From NCBI GenBank assembly GCA_024682835.1, contig JAIKYU010000118.1, positions 1 through 43,348 of the forward strand: DNA of 43,348 nt, read 5' to 3'. The translations under genes and the position numbers were made by a program. The stretch's first letter is position 1. Each line of letters begins with the position of its first letter. The DNA comes from Lachnospiraceae bacterium (GTDB lineage Bacteria > Bacillota > Clostridia > Lachnospirales > Lachnospiraceae). The notes under the pieces were generated by a model. That model saw only the letters and a program-made list of their open reading frames with translations. It ran no database searches and was not told where the DNA came from. This document shows, piece by piece, positions 23,395-32,752 of this stretch.

Positions 23395-26300
23395 ATGGAT
23401 TTTCAGGCTGTAGTTGACAGTATGACCGCAATGACCTGCGTGGTCTCGGTTGAGAGACTGCCGGGTGAGCATAATGCCCGGTATCGGCTGGTCACGGGCA
23501 ACCGGGCATATGTGGATTCCATCGAGCATCCGGCACCGGGCACGCAGATGCTCAAGGATCGTTTCGTGCCGAATTCGGAGTATACGGATTATCTCACCAG
23601 GGACCTGAATTTTGAGGATTACTGCTACCGCAGTGCCGTCGAAAAGAAGTGCCTGCATTCCTACGCCCATCCGGAGCGGATGGATGTGTGGCTCAACATG
23701 AGCTTTCTGCCCCTCTGCGAGGAGAACGGGCTCTGCTACTGTCTGTACATAATGGAGATCAATTTTGAACCTGATTCGGAGCAGCTCTCCAGTGTCTCCA
23801 ACGAGACGGCCTCCTCGGTGCTTGACACCTGCATCCGGCTGCGGGGAACCAACGATTTCAATGCGACAATGAAGGATGTGGTCGCAGGGATCCGTGATCT
23901 CTGTGAGGCCGAGCACTGCTGTATCCTGCTGATGAACGAGATCGAGCGCTCCTGCCGCATCCTCGGAGAGGCGTTTTCCGAGGGATCCGCGCTTCTCCCC
24001 ATGGAACACTATCTGAACGATGAGTTCTATGACATTGCTGAATCCTGGATGGGAACCATTGCGGGCAGCAACTGTCTCATTGCCAAAAATGAGCAGGATA
24101 TGGAAATTGTCCGGGAACGTAATCCGGTGTGGTATGAGTCGCTCCACGCTGCCGGGGCACACAATATTGTCCTGTTTCCGCTGAAGTCAAGGAATGAACT
24201 GCTGGGATATATGTGGGCGCTCAATTTCAATCCGGACAGGGCTGCCCGGATCAAGGATACGCTGGAGATCACCACGTTTATTGTCGGTTCGGAGATCGGC
24301 AATTATTTCCTGCTGGATAAGCTGCGGTTCCTGGGCTCCAAGGATATGCTGACCGGGGTGATGAACCGCAATGAGATGAACAACTATGTGGACAGCCTTG
24401 CACGCGGTGATGCGGGCAATATCTCCGTGGGTGTGATCTTTGCGGACGTAAACGGTCTGAAGACCATCAACGATCTGGAGGGACATGCCGCGGGAGACCT
24501 GCTGCTTAAGAATGCGGCGAACGCGATCCGGGAGGTCTTCGACGAAAGACAGATTTTCCGCGCGGGCGGAGACGAGTTCTCCATCATCGTAACCGGAATC
24601 ACGGAGGAGGAGCTGGCAGACCGCGTGGAAAAAATCCGCCACGCCTGCAGAAAGTACGGGAATCTCTTTTTTGCCTTGGGCGGTTATGTCGAGAAGGACA
24701 GCCGGAATGTCCGCATGGCACTGAAATGTGCGGATGAGAGGATGTACGAGGACAAACGGCTGTTTTACGAAGAGAACCCGGACCGGGTGAGCGCGGATGA
24801 AAGCCGCAATGTGCTGCAGAACCAGACGGATGTGGATTTCCGCGAACACAGCATCTTCAAGGAGATGAATTACGATCACCTGACGGGACTGCCCAGTATG
24901 ACGTATTTCTTCAAGCTCGCGGAAATCGGACGAAAGAGCATGCACGAGCGGAACATTCCGTCCGCACTGGTTTATCTTAATTTCAGCGGCCTGAAGTATT
25001 ACAACAAGCGATTCGGATTCGCGGAGGGCGATGCGCTGATCAGGGATTTTTCCAGAGTGCTGTCCGGCGTGTTCGGTGAGGAACAGAGCAGCCACTTCGG
25101 ACAGGATCATTTCGCGGTCTTTGCCGAGGCGGAGGATCTTGAACAAAAGCTGAAAAGGGTCTTCCGGGAGGCCAAATCCTGCAACGGCGGGAAGACACTT
25201 TCGATTCGTGCCGGCATCTATCTGGATTCCATGGGCGTCGTGGAGGTTTCGCTGGCCTGTGACCGGGCGAAATCAGCCTGCAACACCTCGCGGGGAAATT
25301 ACCGGTCAATCTTTACTTACTTCGATGAGAAGATGCTCCAGAAGGAACTGAACAGACAGTATATCATCGACAATCTGGACCGTGCCATCAATGAAAACTG
25401 GATCAAGGCGTTTTACCAGCCGATCGTGCGCGCCGCCAACGGGCGGGTTTGTGATGAGGAAGCCCTGGCACGCTGGATCGATCCGGTAAAGGGAATGCTT
25501 TCACCGGCCGATTTCATACCGATTCTTGAGGATACCCGGCTGATTTACAAGGTGGATCTGCATATTCTGGATGTTATTTTGGAAAAGCTGAAAAAGCAGG
25601 CAGATCACGGCCTGCACTGTGTCCCCGTATCCGTCAACCTTTCGCGGACGGATTTTGAAATGTGTGACATCGTGGAGGAAATCTGCAACCGGGTGGATGC
25701 GGCGGAGATTTCCAGAGAGCTGATCACGATCGAGATCACGGAGAGTGTCATCGGCGAGAATTTCGACTTCATGAAGGAGCAGGTGATGCGGTTCCAGGAG
25801 CTCGGCTTCAAGGTCTGGATGGACGACTTCGGAAGCGGATACTCCTCGCTGGATCTTCTACAGGAGATTCAGTTTGATCTGATCAAGTTTGATATGCGTT
25901 TCATGAGACAGTTTGAGAAATCTCCCAAATCCAGGATCATCCTGAAGGAGCTGATGAGGATGGCGATGAGTCTGGGCACGGAGACAGTCTGTGAAGGCGT
26001 GGAGACCATTGCACAGGTGCAGTTTCTTGGTGAGGTCGGCTGTACCAAGCTGCAGGGGTATTATTTCTGCAAGCCCATCCCGTTTGATGATATTCTGGAA
26101 AGATATAAGAAGGGCATCCAGATCGGATTCGAGGATCCGGCTGAGGTCGGATACTATGAAGCGATCAGTACCATCAATCTCTATGATATCGGTTCGGTGG
26201 CCAATGACGAATCAGAGGCAATACAGCGCTATTTCGATACGCTGCCCATGGCGGTTATCCAATACGATAAAAAGAAGCTCCGGGTGATCCGCTGCAGCCG

Positions 26301-27381
26301 CTCCTTCAAGGATTATCTGAAGCATTATTATGACGTGGATTCCGTCGGGGATATCGATTCGCTTTCGGATATTACCGGCACCGCGGATTCCAATGTGAGG
26401 GAGGGACTGAACCGGTGTGCCGATGAGGAGGGATACCGCGCTTTCCTCAATGAAAGGCTTTTTGACGGTTCGATGGCGCATATTATGATCAAAAAGATCA
26501 TTGAGCATCCGGACGGAAAGTCTGCTGCTTATGCCCTCGCCGTGCTGGGGATCACGCCCGAAAGGGAGAATCAGCTGACCTATGCCCACGTTGCGCAGGC
26601 ACTTTCCTCGGATTACATTAATCTCTATTATGTGGACACGGTGACCGGGAGCTTTTCAGAATACTCCGCAGCCGGTCCCGGGAAGGGGCTTTCAGCAGAA
26701 CGGAACGGACAGAATTTCTTCGAGGAGTGCCGAAAAGATTCGGAGACAATGATTTATGCGGACGATCAGGAGCGCTTTCTTGAGACCTATACAAAGGAAC
26801 ATATCATGCAGGCGATCGATGAACAGGGTGCCTTCCATCTGACCTATCGTCTCATGATCAACGGGGAGCCCACCTATGTGAGTATGAAAGCCACCCGCAT
26901 GAGCGAGGATGACCGTCATATCATCATCGGCGTCAACAATGTGGATGCGCAGATGCGGCAGCAGGAAGCCATGGAACGCCTCAAGGAGGAGCGGATCACC
27001 TACGCGAGGATCTCCGCGCTGATGGGCGATTTCATCGCCATCTACACGGTCGATCTGAAAACGGGAACGTATATGCAGTACAGCGCTACCAGTGAGTATC
27101 GGGGGCTTAAGACTTCCGATCTGGGCAGGGATTTTTTTGAGGATTCCAGAAGAGAGATCGAGGGGATCATCTATCCCGATGATCTGGCATCCTTCCGAGA
27201 TGGCTTTACCATGGAGAAAATTCTTGAGAGGACAAAGGACGGCGGGGTGTTCAAGATGCATTACCGGCTGATGATGGGCGGTAAACCGGTCATGGTGACT
27301 TTGCGTGCGGGTATGGTGAAAGAAAAGGAAGGCGACGAGCTGGTCGTGGGGGTCGGCAAGACGGAGCTGGAAAGAGAATGA
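23395..27381 (+). CDS. Multidomain c-di-GMP enzyme: PAS-GAF-GGDEF-GGDEF*-EAL-PAS-PAS-PAS
   Basis: A 1328-residue soluble protein. ATG 23395 is chosen for GAGAGGGA upstream; a TTG eight codons earlier is less likely. A PAS-like N-terminus (1-130) and a GAF-like domain (about 150-310) lead to a first GGDEF with intact RAGGDEF (about 391) but no upstream RxxD inhibitory site. A second GGDEF fold (about 490-640) has FGQDHF instead of the signature and is inactive. The EAL (about 650-920) is complete (EEALARW, NLSRT, EITES, MDDFGSG, IKFD, CEGVE). Three PAS-like modules close the protein (about 940, 1065 and 1200 onward), the last two similar to each other (NLYYVDTVTGSFSEYSA; AIYTVDLKTGTYMQYSA). 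It can therefore probably both make and destroy c-di-GMP. The stop overlaps the next start (ATGA). Confidence 0.92.
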   Translation: MDFQAVVDSMTAMTCVVSVERLPGEHNARYRLVTGNRAYVDSIEHPAPGTQMLKDRFVPNSEYTDYLTRDLNFEDYCYRSAVEKKCLHSYAHPERMDVWLNMSFLPLCEENGLCYCLYIMEINFEPDSEQLSSVSNETASSVLDTCIRLRGTNDFNATMKDVVAGIRDLCEAEHCCILLMNEIERSCRILGEAFSEGSALLPMEHYLNDEFYDIAESWMGTIAGSNCLIAKNEQDMEIVRERNPVWYESLHAAGAHNIVLFPLKSRNELLGYMWALNFNPDRAARIKDTLEITTFIVGSEIGNYFLLDKLRFLGSKDMLTGVMNRNEMNNYVDSLARGDAGNISVGVIFADVNGLKTINDLEGHAAGDLLLKNAANAIREVFDERQIFRAGGDEFSIIVTGITEEELADRVEKIRHACRKYGNLFFALGGYVEKDSRNVRMALKCADERMYEDKRLFYEENPDRVSADESRNVLQNQTDVDFREHSIFKEMNYDHLTGLPSMTYFFKLAEIGRKSMHERNIPSALVYLNFSGLKYYNKRFGFAEGDALIRDFSRVLSGVFGEEQSSHFGQDHFAVFAEAEDLEQKLKRVFREAKSCNGGKTLSIRAGIYLDSMGVVEVSLACDRAKSACNTSRGNYRSIFTYFDEKMLQKELNRQYIIDNLDRAINENWIKAFYQPIVRAANGRVCDEEALARWIDPVKGMLSPADFIPILEDTRLIYKVDLHILDVILEKLKKQADHGLHCVPVSVNLSRTDFEMCDIVEEICNRVDAAEISRELITIEITESVIGENFDFMKEQVMRFQELGFKVWMDDFGSGYSSLDLLQEIQFDLIKFDMRFMRQFEKSPKSRIILKELMRMAMSLGTETVCEGVETIAQVQFLGEVGCTKLQGYYFCKPIPFDDILERYKKGIQIGFEDPAEVGYYEAISTINLYDIGSVANDESEAIQRYFDTLPMAVIQYDKKKLRVIRCSRSFKDYLKHYYDVDSVGDIDSLSDITGTADSNVREGLNRCADEEGYRAFLNERLFDGSMAHIMIKKIIEHPDGKSAAYALAVLGITPERENQLTYAHVAQALSSDYINLYYVDTVTGSFSEYSAAGPGKGLSAERNGQNFFEECRKDSETMIYADDQERFLETYTKEHIMQAIDEQGAFHLTYRLMINGEPTYVSMKATRMSEDDRHIIIGVNNVDAQMRQQEAMERLKEERITYARISALMGDFIAIYTVDLKTGTYMQYSATSEYRGLKTSDLGRDFFEDSRREIEGIIYPDDLASFRDGFTMEKILERTKDGGVFKMHYRLMMGGKPVMVTLRAGMVKEKEGDELVVGVGKTELERE

Positions 27382-28448
27382 GCGGGGGGACGATGTATAC
27401 AAAACAGCAGCTTTCGCAGTTTCCCTATTTCAGGGAGCTGCTTGGTGAACATGAGATGAGCGATATTCTGGACTCGCTCACGGGACTGATCGCGCGGCCC
27501 TTTATCATCGGATTTGTCCGGAGTCTGATCGAATCGAACAGGCAGTTTACCTTCGGAATTATTGACCTGGATAATTTCAAGTTCATCAATGATACGTACG
27601 GTCATAAGGTCGGAGACGGCGTGCTGATCGGTGTCGCTTCGGGACTGATCGAGTATATGGGCAATCTGGGGCTGGCCGGACGCTTCGGCGGCGATGAGAT
27701 TCTTTTTGTCGATCTGCAGAATATCAGCTATGATGAGAAGAAGCACTTTATCGAGGGCATGTATTTCAACTACCGGGTGCTGCGCAAGAATGTCAAGCTG
27801 GACGGGTGTGAGCCGTTTATTACCGGAACCATCGGCTGTGCCACGTATCCCTATGACGCATCGGATTATGACACGCTGTTTTCACTGATCGATAAGACGC
27901 TCTACCGCGGGAAATCCAAGGGCCGAAACTGCTATATCATCTATGTGGAGGAGAAACATAAGAATATCGAGATCACCCAGATGGCCAAGAAGGGAATCTA
28001 CCAGACCTTCCACCGGCTGGCGCTGCAGTTTGACCTGCTGCCCAATATTCATTCCAGGCTGCAGGCAGCATATGAGACGCTCACAGAGGAGCTTAGAATA
28101 TCGGATCTCTACTACATCGGACTTGACGGGGTGCTCAAGAGCATGAACGATCCCTCTGTGGCAGAGGATGTGTCGGATATAGACGACCTGATGATGGATG
28201 ATATTCATTTCGGCATCAAGCCGGAGGGATTGGAGGAGATCTGTCCGAAGCTGTATCAGGTGATGCTGGACAGGGAAATCGAGGCTTATCTCATCATGCG
28301 TGTCGCTGTCGACATGAAGGGCTTTGGCTACCTGATGTGCGGAGAACCGCGTAATCAGCGGATATGGCAGGAGGATGAGCGCGCGATTCTCTTCTTTACC
28401 GCACGCATGCTGGCCGGCAGCCTGGAACGCAACCATCAGCAGCTGTGA
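27378..28448 (+). CDS. GGDEF-domain diguanylate cyclase
   Basis: A 356-residue soluble protein. The GGDEF domain is at about 30-190: DSLTGLIARPF, FGIIDLDNFKFINDTYGHKVGD and RFGGDEI (signature GGDEI, an accepted active variant), then SKGRNC. No RxxD inhibitory site precedes the signature, so product inhibition is not expected. Residues ~200-356 form a helical/GAF-like region (DLYYIGLDGVLKSMND…) of unknown role; unusually the extra domain follows the cyclase. The start overlaps the 1328-aa gene as ATGA; an ATG at 27393 (MYTKQQ) preceded by a G-rich stretch is an alternative. The stop overlaps the MoxR start (GTGA at 28445-28448). Confidence 0.9.
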   Translation: MSGGTMYTKQQLSQFPYFRELLGEHEMSDILDSLTGLIARPFIIGFVRSLIESNRQFTFGIIDLDNFKFINDTYGHKVGDGVLIGVASGLIEYMGNLGLAGRFGGDEILFVDLQNISYDEKKHFIEGMYFNYRVLRKNVKLDGCEPFITGTIGCATYPYDASDYDTLFSLIDKTLYRGKSKGRNCYIIYVEEKHKNIEITQMAKKGIYQTFHRLALQFDLLPNIHSRLQAAYETLTEELRISDLYYIGLDGVLKSMNDPSVAEDVSDIDDLMMDDIHFGIKPEGLEEICPKLYQVMLDREIEAYLIMRVAVDMKGFGYLMCGEPRNQRIWQEDERAILFFTARMLAGSLERNHQQL

Positions 28449-29374
28449 CAAACGCGATTGAAGAACTGAAGAAAGCGATCAACGACAATTTTGTCGGCAA
28501 GCAGGAGGTTGTAGAAAACCTTCTCATTTGTCTGCTTGCCGGAGGACATGTTCTTCTGGAGGATGTGCCGGGGGTCGGCAAGACGACCCTCGCAAGGACG
28601 TTGGCCAAGGCCGTGGACTTGAGCTTCGGCCGCATTCAGTTTACCCCGGACACGCTTCCGTCAGACGTGACGGGGGTGTCCGTTCTTAACATGAAGACCG
28701 GCGAATTCGAATACCGCGAGGGTGCCATCATGCGGCAGCTGATTCTCGCAGACGAAATCAACCGCACCTCACCCAAGACACAGGCAGCCCTTCTGGAGGC
28801 CATGGCGGAGGGACATGTGACGGTGGATGATCGTGAGATCCGGCTTCCGGAGCCCTTCATGGTCGTCGCTACACAGAATCCGGTGGAATTTGTGGGCACC
28901 TACCCGCTGCCGGAGGCTCAGCTGGATCGCTTTATGATGAAGCTCTCCGTCGGATATCCCGAGGCTGCGGATGAGATCAGAATGACCCGCCGGTTTCTGG
29001 AGGGCAGAACGAGTGATACGGTGGAGAGCGTACTGAATGCAGAGGGACTTCGGAAGATGAAGGAGGAGACCCGGGCGGTAAACGTGTCGGACGCCATCCT
29101 TACGTACGCGGATGAGATCGTGAACCTCACCAGAAAGGAATCGCGGTTCGTGCTGGGCGTCAGTCCCCGCGCAATGATTCAGATGGTCTGTGCGGCACAG
29201 GCCAAGTCGGTTCTTGCCGGGAGGGATTATGTGATTCCGGACGATATCAAGGCAATCGCAGTCAATACGCTTCATCATCGTGTGTCACTCACCTATGAGG
29301 CCAGGGTCGCCGGGGCGAAGGTGGATGACGTGATCTACGAAAACGTCCTGAAAGCCAGAATTCCGATGGTGTGA
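28445..29374 (+). CDS. MoxR-family AAA+ ATPase
   Basis: A 309-residue protein starting with GTG, overlapping the GGDEF stop by four bases. Walker A is EDVPGVGKTTLART, Walker B LILADEINRTSPKTQ, sensor 1 VVATQNPVEFVGTYPLPEAQLDRFM and sensor 2 GVSPRAMIQMV. MoxR ATPases act as chaperones that mature or regulate partner complexes, typically with DUF58 and VWA or transglutaminase proteins encoded next door, as here. The next two genes are those partners, one base and then a four-base overlap away. It is cytosolic, acting at the membrane with DUF58. Confidence 0.92.
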   Translation: MTNAIEELKKAINDNFVGKQEVVENLLICLLAGGHVLLEDVPGVGKTTLARTLAKAVDLSFGRIQFTPDTLPSDVTGVSVLNMKTGEFEYREGAIMRQLILADEINRTSPKTQAALLEAMAEGHVTVDDREIRLPEPFMVVATQNPVEFVGTYPLPEAQLDRFMMKLSVGYPEAADEIRMTRRFLEGRTSDTVESVLNAEGLRKMKEETRAVNVSDAILTYADEIVNLTRKESRFVLGVSPRAMIQMVCAAQAKSVLAGRDYVIPDDIKAIAVNTLHHRVSLTYEARVAGAKVDDVIYENVLKARIPMV

Positions 29375-29375
29375 T

Positions 29376-30542
29376 ATGCTGAGGAACCGCCTGATTGCTC
29401 TGGTGATCCTGCTGCTGTCCCTCATCTGGATTTCCTTTTCCGGCGGTCCGGTGAGTTACGGCTTCTTCTTTCTTTCCCTGATCACACCGGTCATATCCGT
29501 CGTCTATTCGCTGATCATACTCTTCCGGTTCCGTATCTATCAGGAGCTCGAAACCAAAGCGGTTGTGGCGGGAACGCCGACGGGCTTCTATTATACGCTT
29601 CAGAATGAGGATCCTGTCGCCCATGCCGGGATCCGCACGGCTTTTTTCTCGGATTTTTCCATGATCAACGGTCTGGACAGCAACACCGAGGTCGAGCTGC
29701 TGCCGCACACCGGCGTGAGCGTCAAAACGCAGTTGATCTGCAGGTACCGCGGGGAATACGAGGTCGGCATCCGAAGCGTCGTCGTCACGGATTATCTTCG
29801 CCTGTTTTCGCTCACCGCCAGAAACCGTGAGACACTCAGGGTGACTGTGCTGCCGCGGCTGGAGATGCTGGAGGAGATCGGCTGTCTGGACGAGCTTGTC
29901 AACGCGTCTGCAAATGCCGGCGCTTCAGAGACGGAGCCGGATGTGCTGGTGAGGGAATACCTGCCCGGAGATGATCTGCGGAGCGTGAACTGGAAGACAA
30001 CCGCGCGGATCGGTAAGCCGATGGTGAGAAAGCGGATCGGGGAAGAGACGCCGGGCGTCTGCATTCTTCTGGATTCCTGCCGGTACAGCGATGAACCGGA
30101 AACGTATCTGCCGATGGAAAACAAGCTTCTTGAAACGATGCTGTCGGTCACCTCCTACTATCTGGACCGCGGAATCCGTGTGGGAGCCTATGCCTGCGAC
30201 CGCGGACTCAGCAGATATACGCTTGAGGGAACCGGCTCTTTCGAAGATTTTTATCAGGCGATGGCCCGGTTTCGTTTTCGGGAGGAGAGTTCCCAGGAAA
30301 TCCTCTTTCGGGAGGCTTCTTCGGAGGCGGAACTTTACACGGGGAAGGCTGTGATTCTGGTGCTTCATGAATGGAGCAAAGCCGTCGGTGTGTTCGTCGG
30401 ACAACTGGAGCGGTATTCCGTTCCGGTGCTGGCCTGTCTGGTGACGGATGATCAGGAAGAGATTCCTGATACCACGGATCTTCACAGACTTTCCTTCCGT
30501 GTGATCGGTTATGATGAAAGACTGACGGAGGCGCTCAAATGA
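29376..30542 (+). CDS. DUF58-domain membrane protein (MoxR partner)
   Basis: A 388-residue protein with two N-terminal membrane helices (about 5-47). A beta-rich region follows, then the DUF58 signature REYLPGDDLRSVNWKTTARIGKPMVRK (positions ~200-225; the GDDLR…W-K core is diagnostic), then a VWA-like fold with CILLDSC and VILVLHEW. The family occurs almost always with MoxR and frequently with a transglutaminase, and is thought to act in envelope or periplasmic protein maturation. It lies one base after moxR and overlaps the transglutaminase start by four bases (ATGA at 30539). Confidence 0.9.
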   Translation: MLRNRLIALVILLLSLIWISFSGGPVSYGFFFLSLITPVISVVYSLIILFRFRIYQELETKAVVAGTPTGFYYTLQNEDPVAHAGIRTAFFSDFSMINGLDSNTEVELLPHTGVSVKTQLICRYRGEYEVGIRSVVVTDYLRLFSLTARNRETLRVTVLPRLEMLEEIGCLDELVNASANAGASETEPDVLVREYLPGDDLRSVNWKTTARIGKPMVRKRIGEETPGVCILLDSCRYSDEPETYLPMENKLLETMLSVTSYYLDRGIRVGAYACDRGLSRYTLEGTGSFEDFYQAMARFRFREESSQEILFREASSEAELYTGKAVILVLHEWSKAVGVFVGQLERYSVPVLACLVTDDQEEIPDTTDLHRLSFRVIGYDERLTEALK

Positions 30543-32752
30543 TCGCCTTCCTGTATGAATTTCTTTACGTTTTTGCTGTTTCCGCAGGATCAGCAGCGGC
30601 ATTGGCACCCGTGATCGGGCTTGAACAGGCGACAGGCGCGGCAGTGGTGATCACGGCCGCAGTGGCTGCGGGAGTCACAGCGTTCAGACATCTGCCGTGG
30701 ACCGGGAGGCTGATTATGACCGGCTTTCCGATCACGGTTGCCTCCGCTTTGTTCATGCTGACCAGAAATGAGACCATACGCGAAATCCTCTCCGGGTATC
30801 TTGCCTTTCTCTGGCTGCCCCTGATCGGCGTTGGAGCCGCCCTTTTCGGCGAGCTGTTCGCGCATTTTAAAAACCTGCGCAGGATCGCGGCGGGGCTTGG
30901 CGTCGTGATCCTGATCGTGCTTACCGCGTTTGACGTGGAAACAGAGAAGACATCCGTTGCGGCGGTGCTGCTTCTCTTCCTGCTTGTAGCTACGGATGAG
31001 GTGCAGCGGACATGGAACAAGTCGGGCTACACCGACGCGAAGGCGCATCTGGTCTGCGTGTCGCCCTTTCTGCTCCTGGTGATGCTGCTTGTCTTTATCA
31101 GCCCCTCGCCGAAGGATCCGTACGACTGGGCATTTGTCAGAGCGGCATACCGGCGCGTCAGTCAGACGGTGGAGGAGATCAGCATCCGACTGGCTGTCAG
31201 AGGTCTGTCCGATGCGGCGGAAGCGGGGATCGGGTTCTCCGGGCGCGGGGGATTCGGCGGTGAACTGGAGGGTTCGGACAAGGAGGTGATGACGGTCTTT
31301 GAGATCCCGGCGGGCGTCTCGGGGTTACGACTTACCGGCAAGACCTTTGACACCTTTGACGGACGGGAATGGAAGGCGCTTGATCCGTCCCGGGCGCCGG
31401 ATGGTGAGCTGGATGCGCTCTCCCTTCTGGCTTCGGCGGAGGATTTCACGGACACGCCGGATGATCTTGTGCGCAAGTCCACCCTGCGGATTCGCTATCT
31501 GCAGATCAATACCGCGCACGTCTTTGCTCCGCTGAAGACCATTTCGGCGGGACCGGCGTCCTTGTATGAGCAGATGCGTCATGGCGGAGGGGATCTTCTG
31601 TGGCCGTCGCGCAAAACCTTTCAGACGGAGTACGAGGTTTCCTGGTTACGGCAGAATTCCGATCACCCGCTGTTTGTCGATTATCTGCGGTCTGTGACCG
31701 TTCCGACCCGGGAGAGCTTTGAACGGTATACGGAGATATGCGAAAAGGATCACACGGCGGGATACTCCTATGAAGATCTTCTTTCCCATCGGGAGCATAT
31801 CATGGAATGGTATGCCAAACCGGTCACGCTGTCGGATCCGATCCGGACATATATGGATTCACTGTATGGAGAGGCATCCGATCCCGGTGACAGGATGGAA
31901 CAGCTGGAACAATTCCTGCGGGTGCTCACCTATACGGAGGCTCCCGGCGCATTGCCACGGAAAATCCACAGCGGGACGGATTATCTGGATTATCTGTTGA
32001 TGGAAAGCAGAGAGGGTTACTGCAGCCATTTTGCCACCGCTTTTGTGCTCCTTGCGCGGGCGGAGGGTCTGCCGGCCAGATACGTGCAGGGGTATCTCAT
32101 CTACCCGGGAGAATCCGCATCAGCAACCGTGGTCTCATCAATGGCACACGCATGGCCGGAGGTGTATTATGATGGGGCCGGCTGGATTGCGTATGAGCCG
32201 ACGCCCGGGTATGAGCGGACCTCCTATTGGCGTTCGGCGGAGGAAATGAAGCAGATAACGGAGAAAGCGAAAAGCGGATATCCGGCGGGACGGGAGGACG
32301 CGGAACCGGTGCCGCTTCCTGAGCTGGAGGAAAAGGACAGCAGGAAAATCTCCGTTCCCTGGTACGCGGTGGTGATACCGCTTGTATCCGGACTCCTGTT
32401 CATGCTTCTTCTGTTCGCGGCCGGCAGACTGGTCATGAGGATCAAAACCGGTCGAATGGATCTTAAGGAGCGGTATCATTTGCTGTGCAGGCTTAATCTG
32501 ATGCTGCTTGGGCTGCTGGGACTGGGGATGGAAGCGCAGGAGACGCTTCGGGAATATCACCTGCGGATCAGCGGGGAGGCAGGAGAGGAGAACACGTCGT
32601 TTCTCATGCAGCTGGAACGTTTCCTTTACGGAGGAGGACGGGTCAATAAGGAGCAGGAACAGGAGGCCGCGAACACAAAGGAAAGGCTGTCGGAGCGACT
32701 GAGGCAGGAGCATCCGCTTCGGTATCTTCGTTTCAGAAGTAGGTGGGGATGA
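30539..32752 (+). CDS. Membrane transglutaminase-like protein (TgpA/DUF3488-type architecture)
   Basis: A 737-residue protein. Five to six N-terminal membrane helices (1-195) are followed by a large extracellular part (about 200-610), one more membrane helix (about 620-640) and a cytosolic tail. The transglutaminase core shows the catalytic Cys in REGYCSHFATAFVLLARAEG, the His in SMAHAWPEVYYDG and the Asp/Glu region GWIAYEPTPG. Bacterial members act as transglutaminases or cysteine peptidases at the outer membrane face and travel with MoxR and DUF58 partners, as here. The Gly-rich GFSGRGGFGGE loop near 235 is notable. Its end overlaps the AEC transporter start. Confidence 0.9.
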   Translation: MIAFLYEFLYVFAVSAGSAAALAPVIGLEQATGAAVVITAAVAAGVTAFRHLPWTGRLIMTGFPITVASALFMLTRNETIREILSGYLAFLWLPLIGVGAALFGELFAHFKNLRRIAAGLGVVILIVLTAFDVETEKTSVAAVLLLFLLVATDEVQRTWNKSGYTDAKAHLVCVSPFLLLVMLLVFISPSPKDPYDWAFVRAAYRRVSQTVEEISIRLAVRGLSDAAEAGIGFSGRGGFGGELEGSDKEVMTVFEIPAGVSGLRLTGKTFDTFDGREWKALDPSRAPDGELDALSLLASAEDFTDTPDDLVRKSTLRIRYLQINTAHVFAPLKTISAGPASLYEQMRHGGGDLLWPSRKTFQTEYEVSWLRQNSDHPLFVDYLRSVTVPTRESFERYTEICEKDHTAGYSYEDLLSHREHIMEWYAKPVTLSDPIRTYMDSLYGEASDPGDRMEQLEQFLRVLTYTEAPGALPRKIHSGTDYLDYLLMESREGYCSHFATAFVLLARAEGLPARYVQGYLIYPGESASATVVSSMAHAWPEVYYDGAGWIAYEPTPGYERTSYWRSAEEMKQITEKAKSGYPAGREDAEPVPLPELEEKDSRKISVPWYAVVIPLVSGLLFMLLLFAAGRLVMRIKTGRMDLKERYHLLCRLNLMLLGLLGLGMEAQETLREYHLRISGEAGEENTSFLMQLERFLYGGGRVNKEQEQEAANTKERLSERLRQEHPLRYLRFRSRWG

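Noticed and set aside
23212..25146. Two long minus-strand open frames (23212-24162 and 24187-25146) opposite the 1328-aa protein
   Set aside because: No recognisable domains; the plus-strand protein has clear PAS, GAF and GGDEF motifs throughout.
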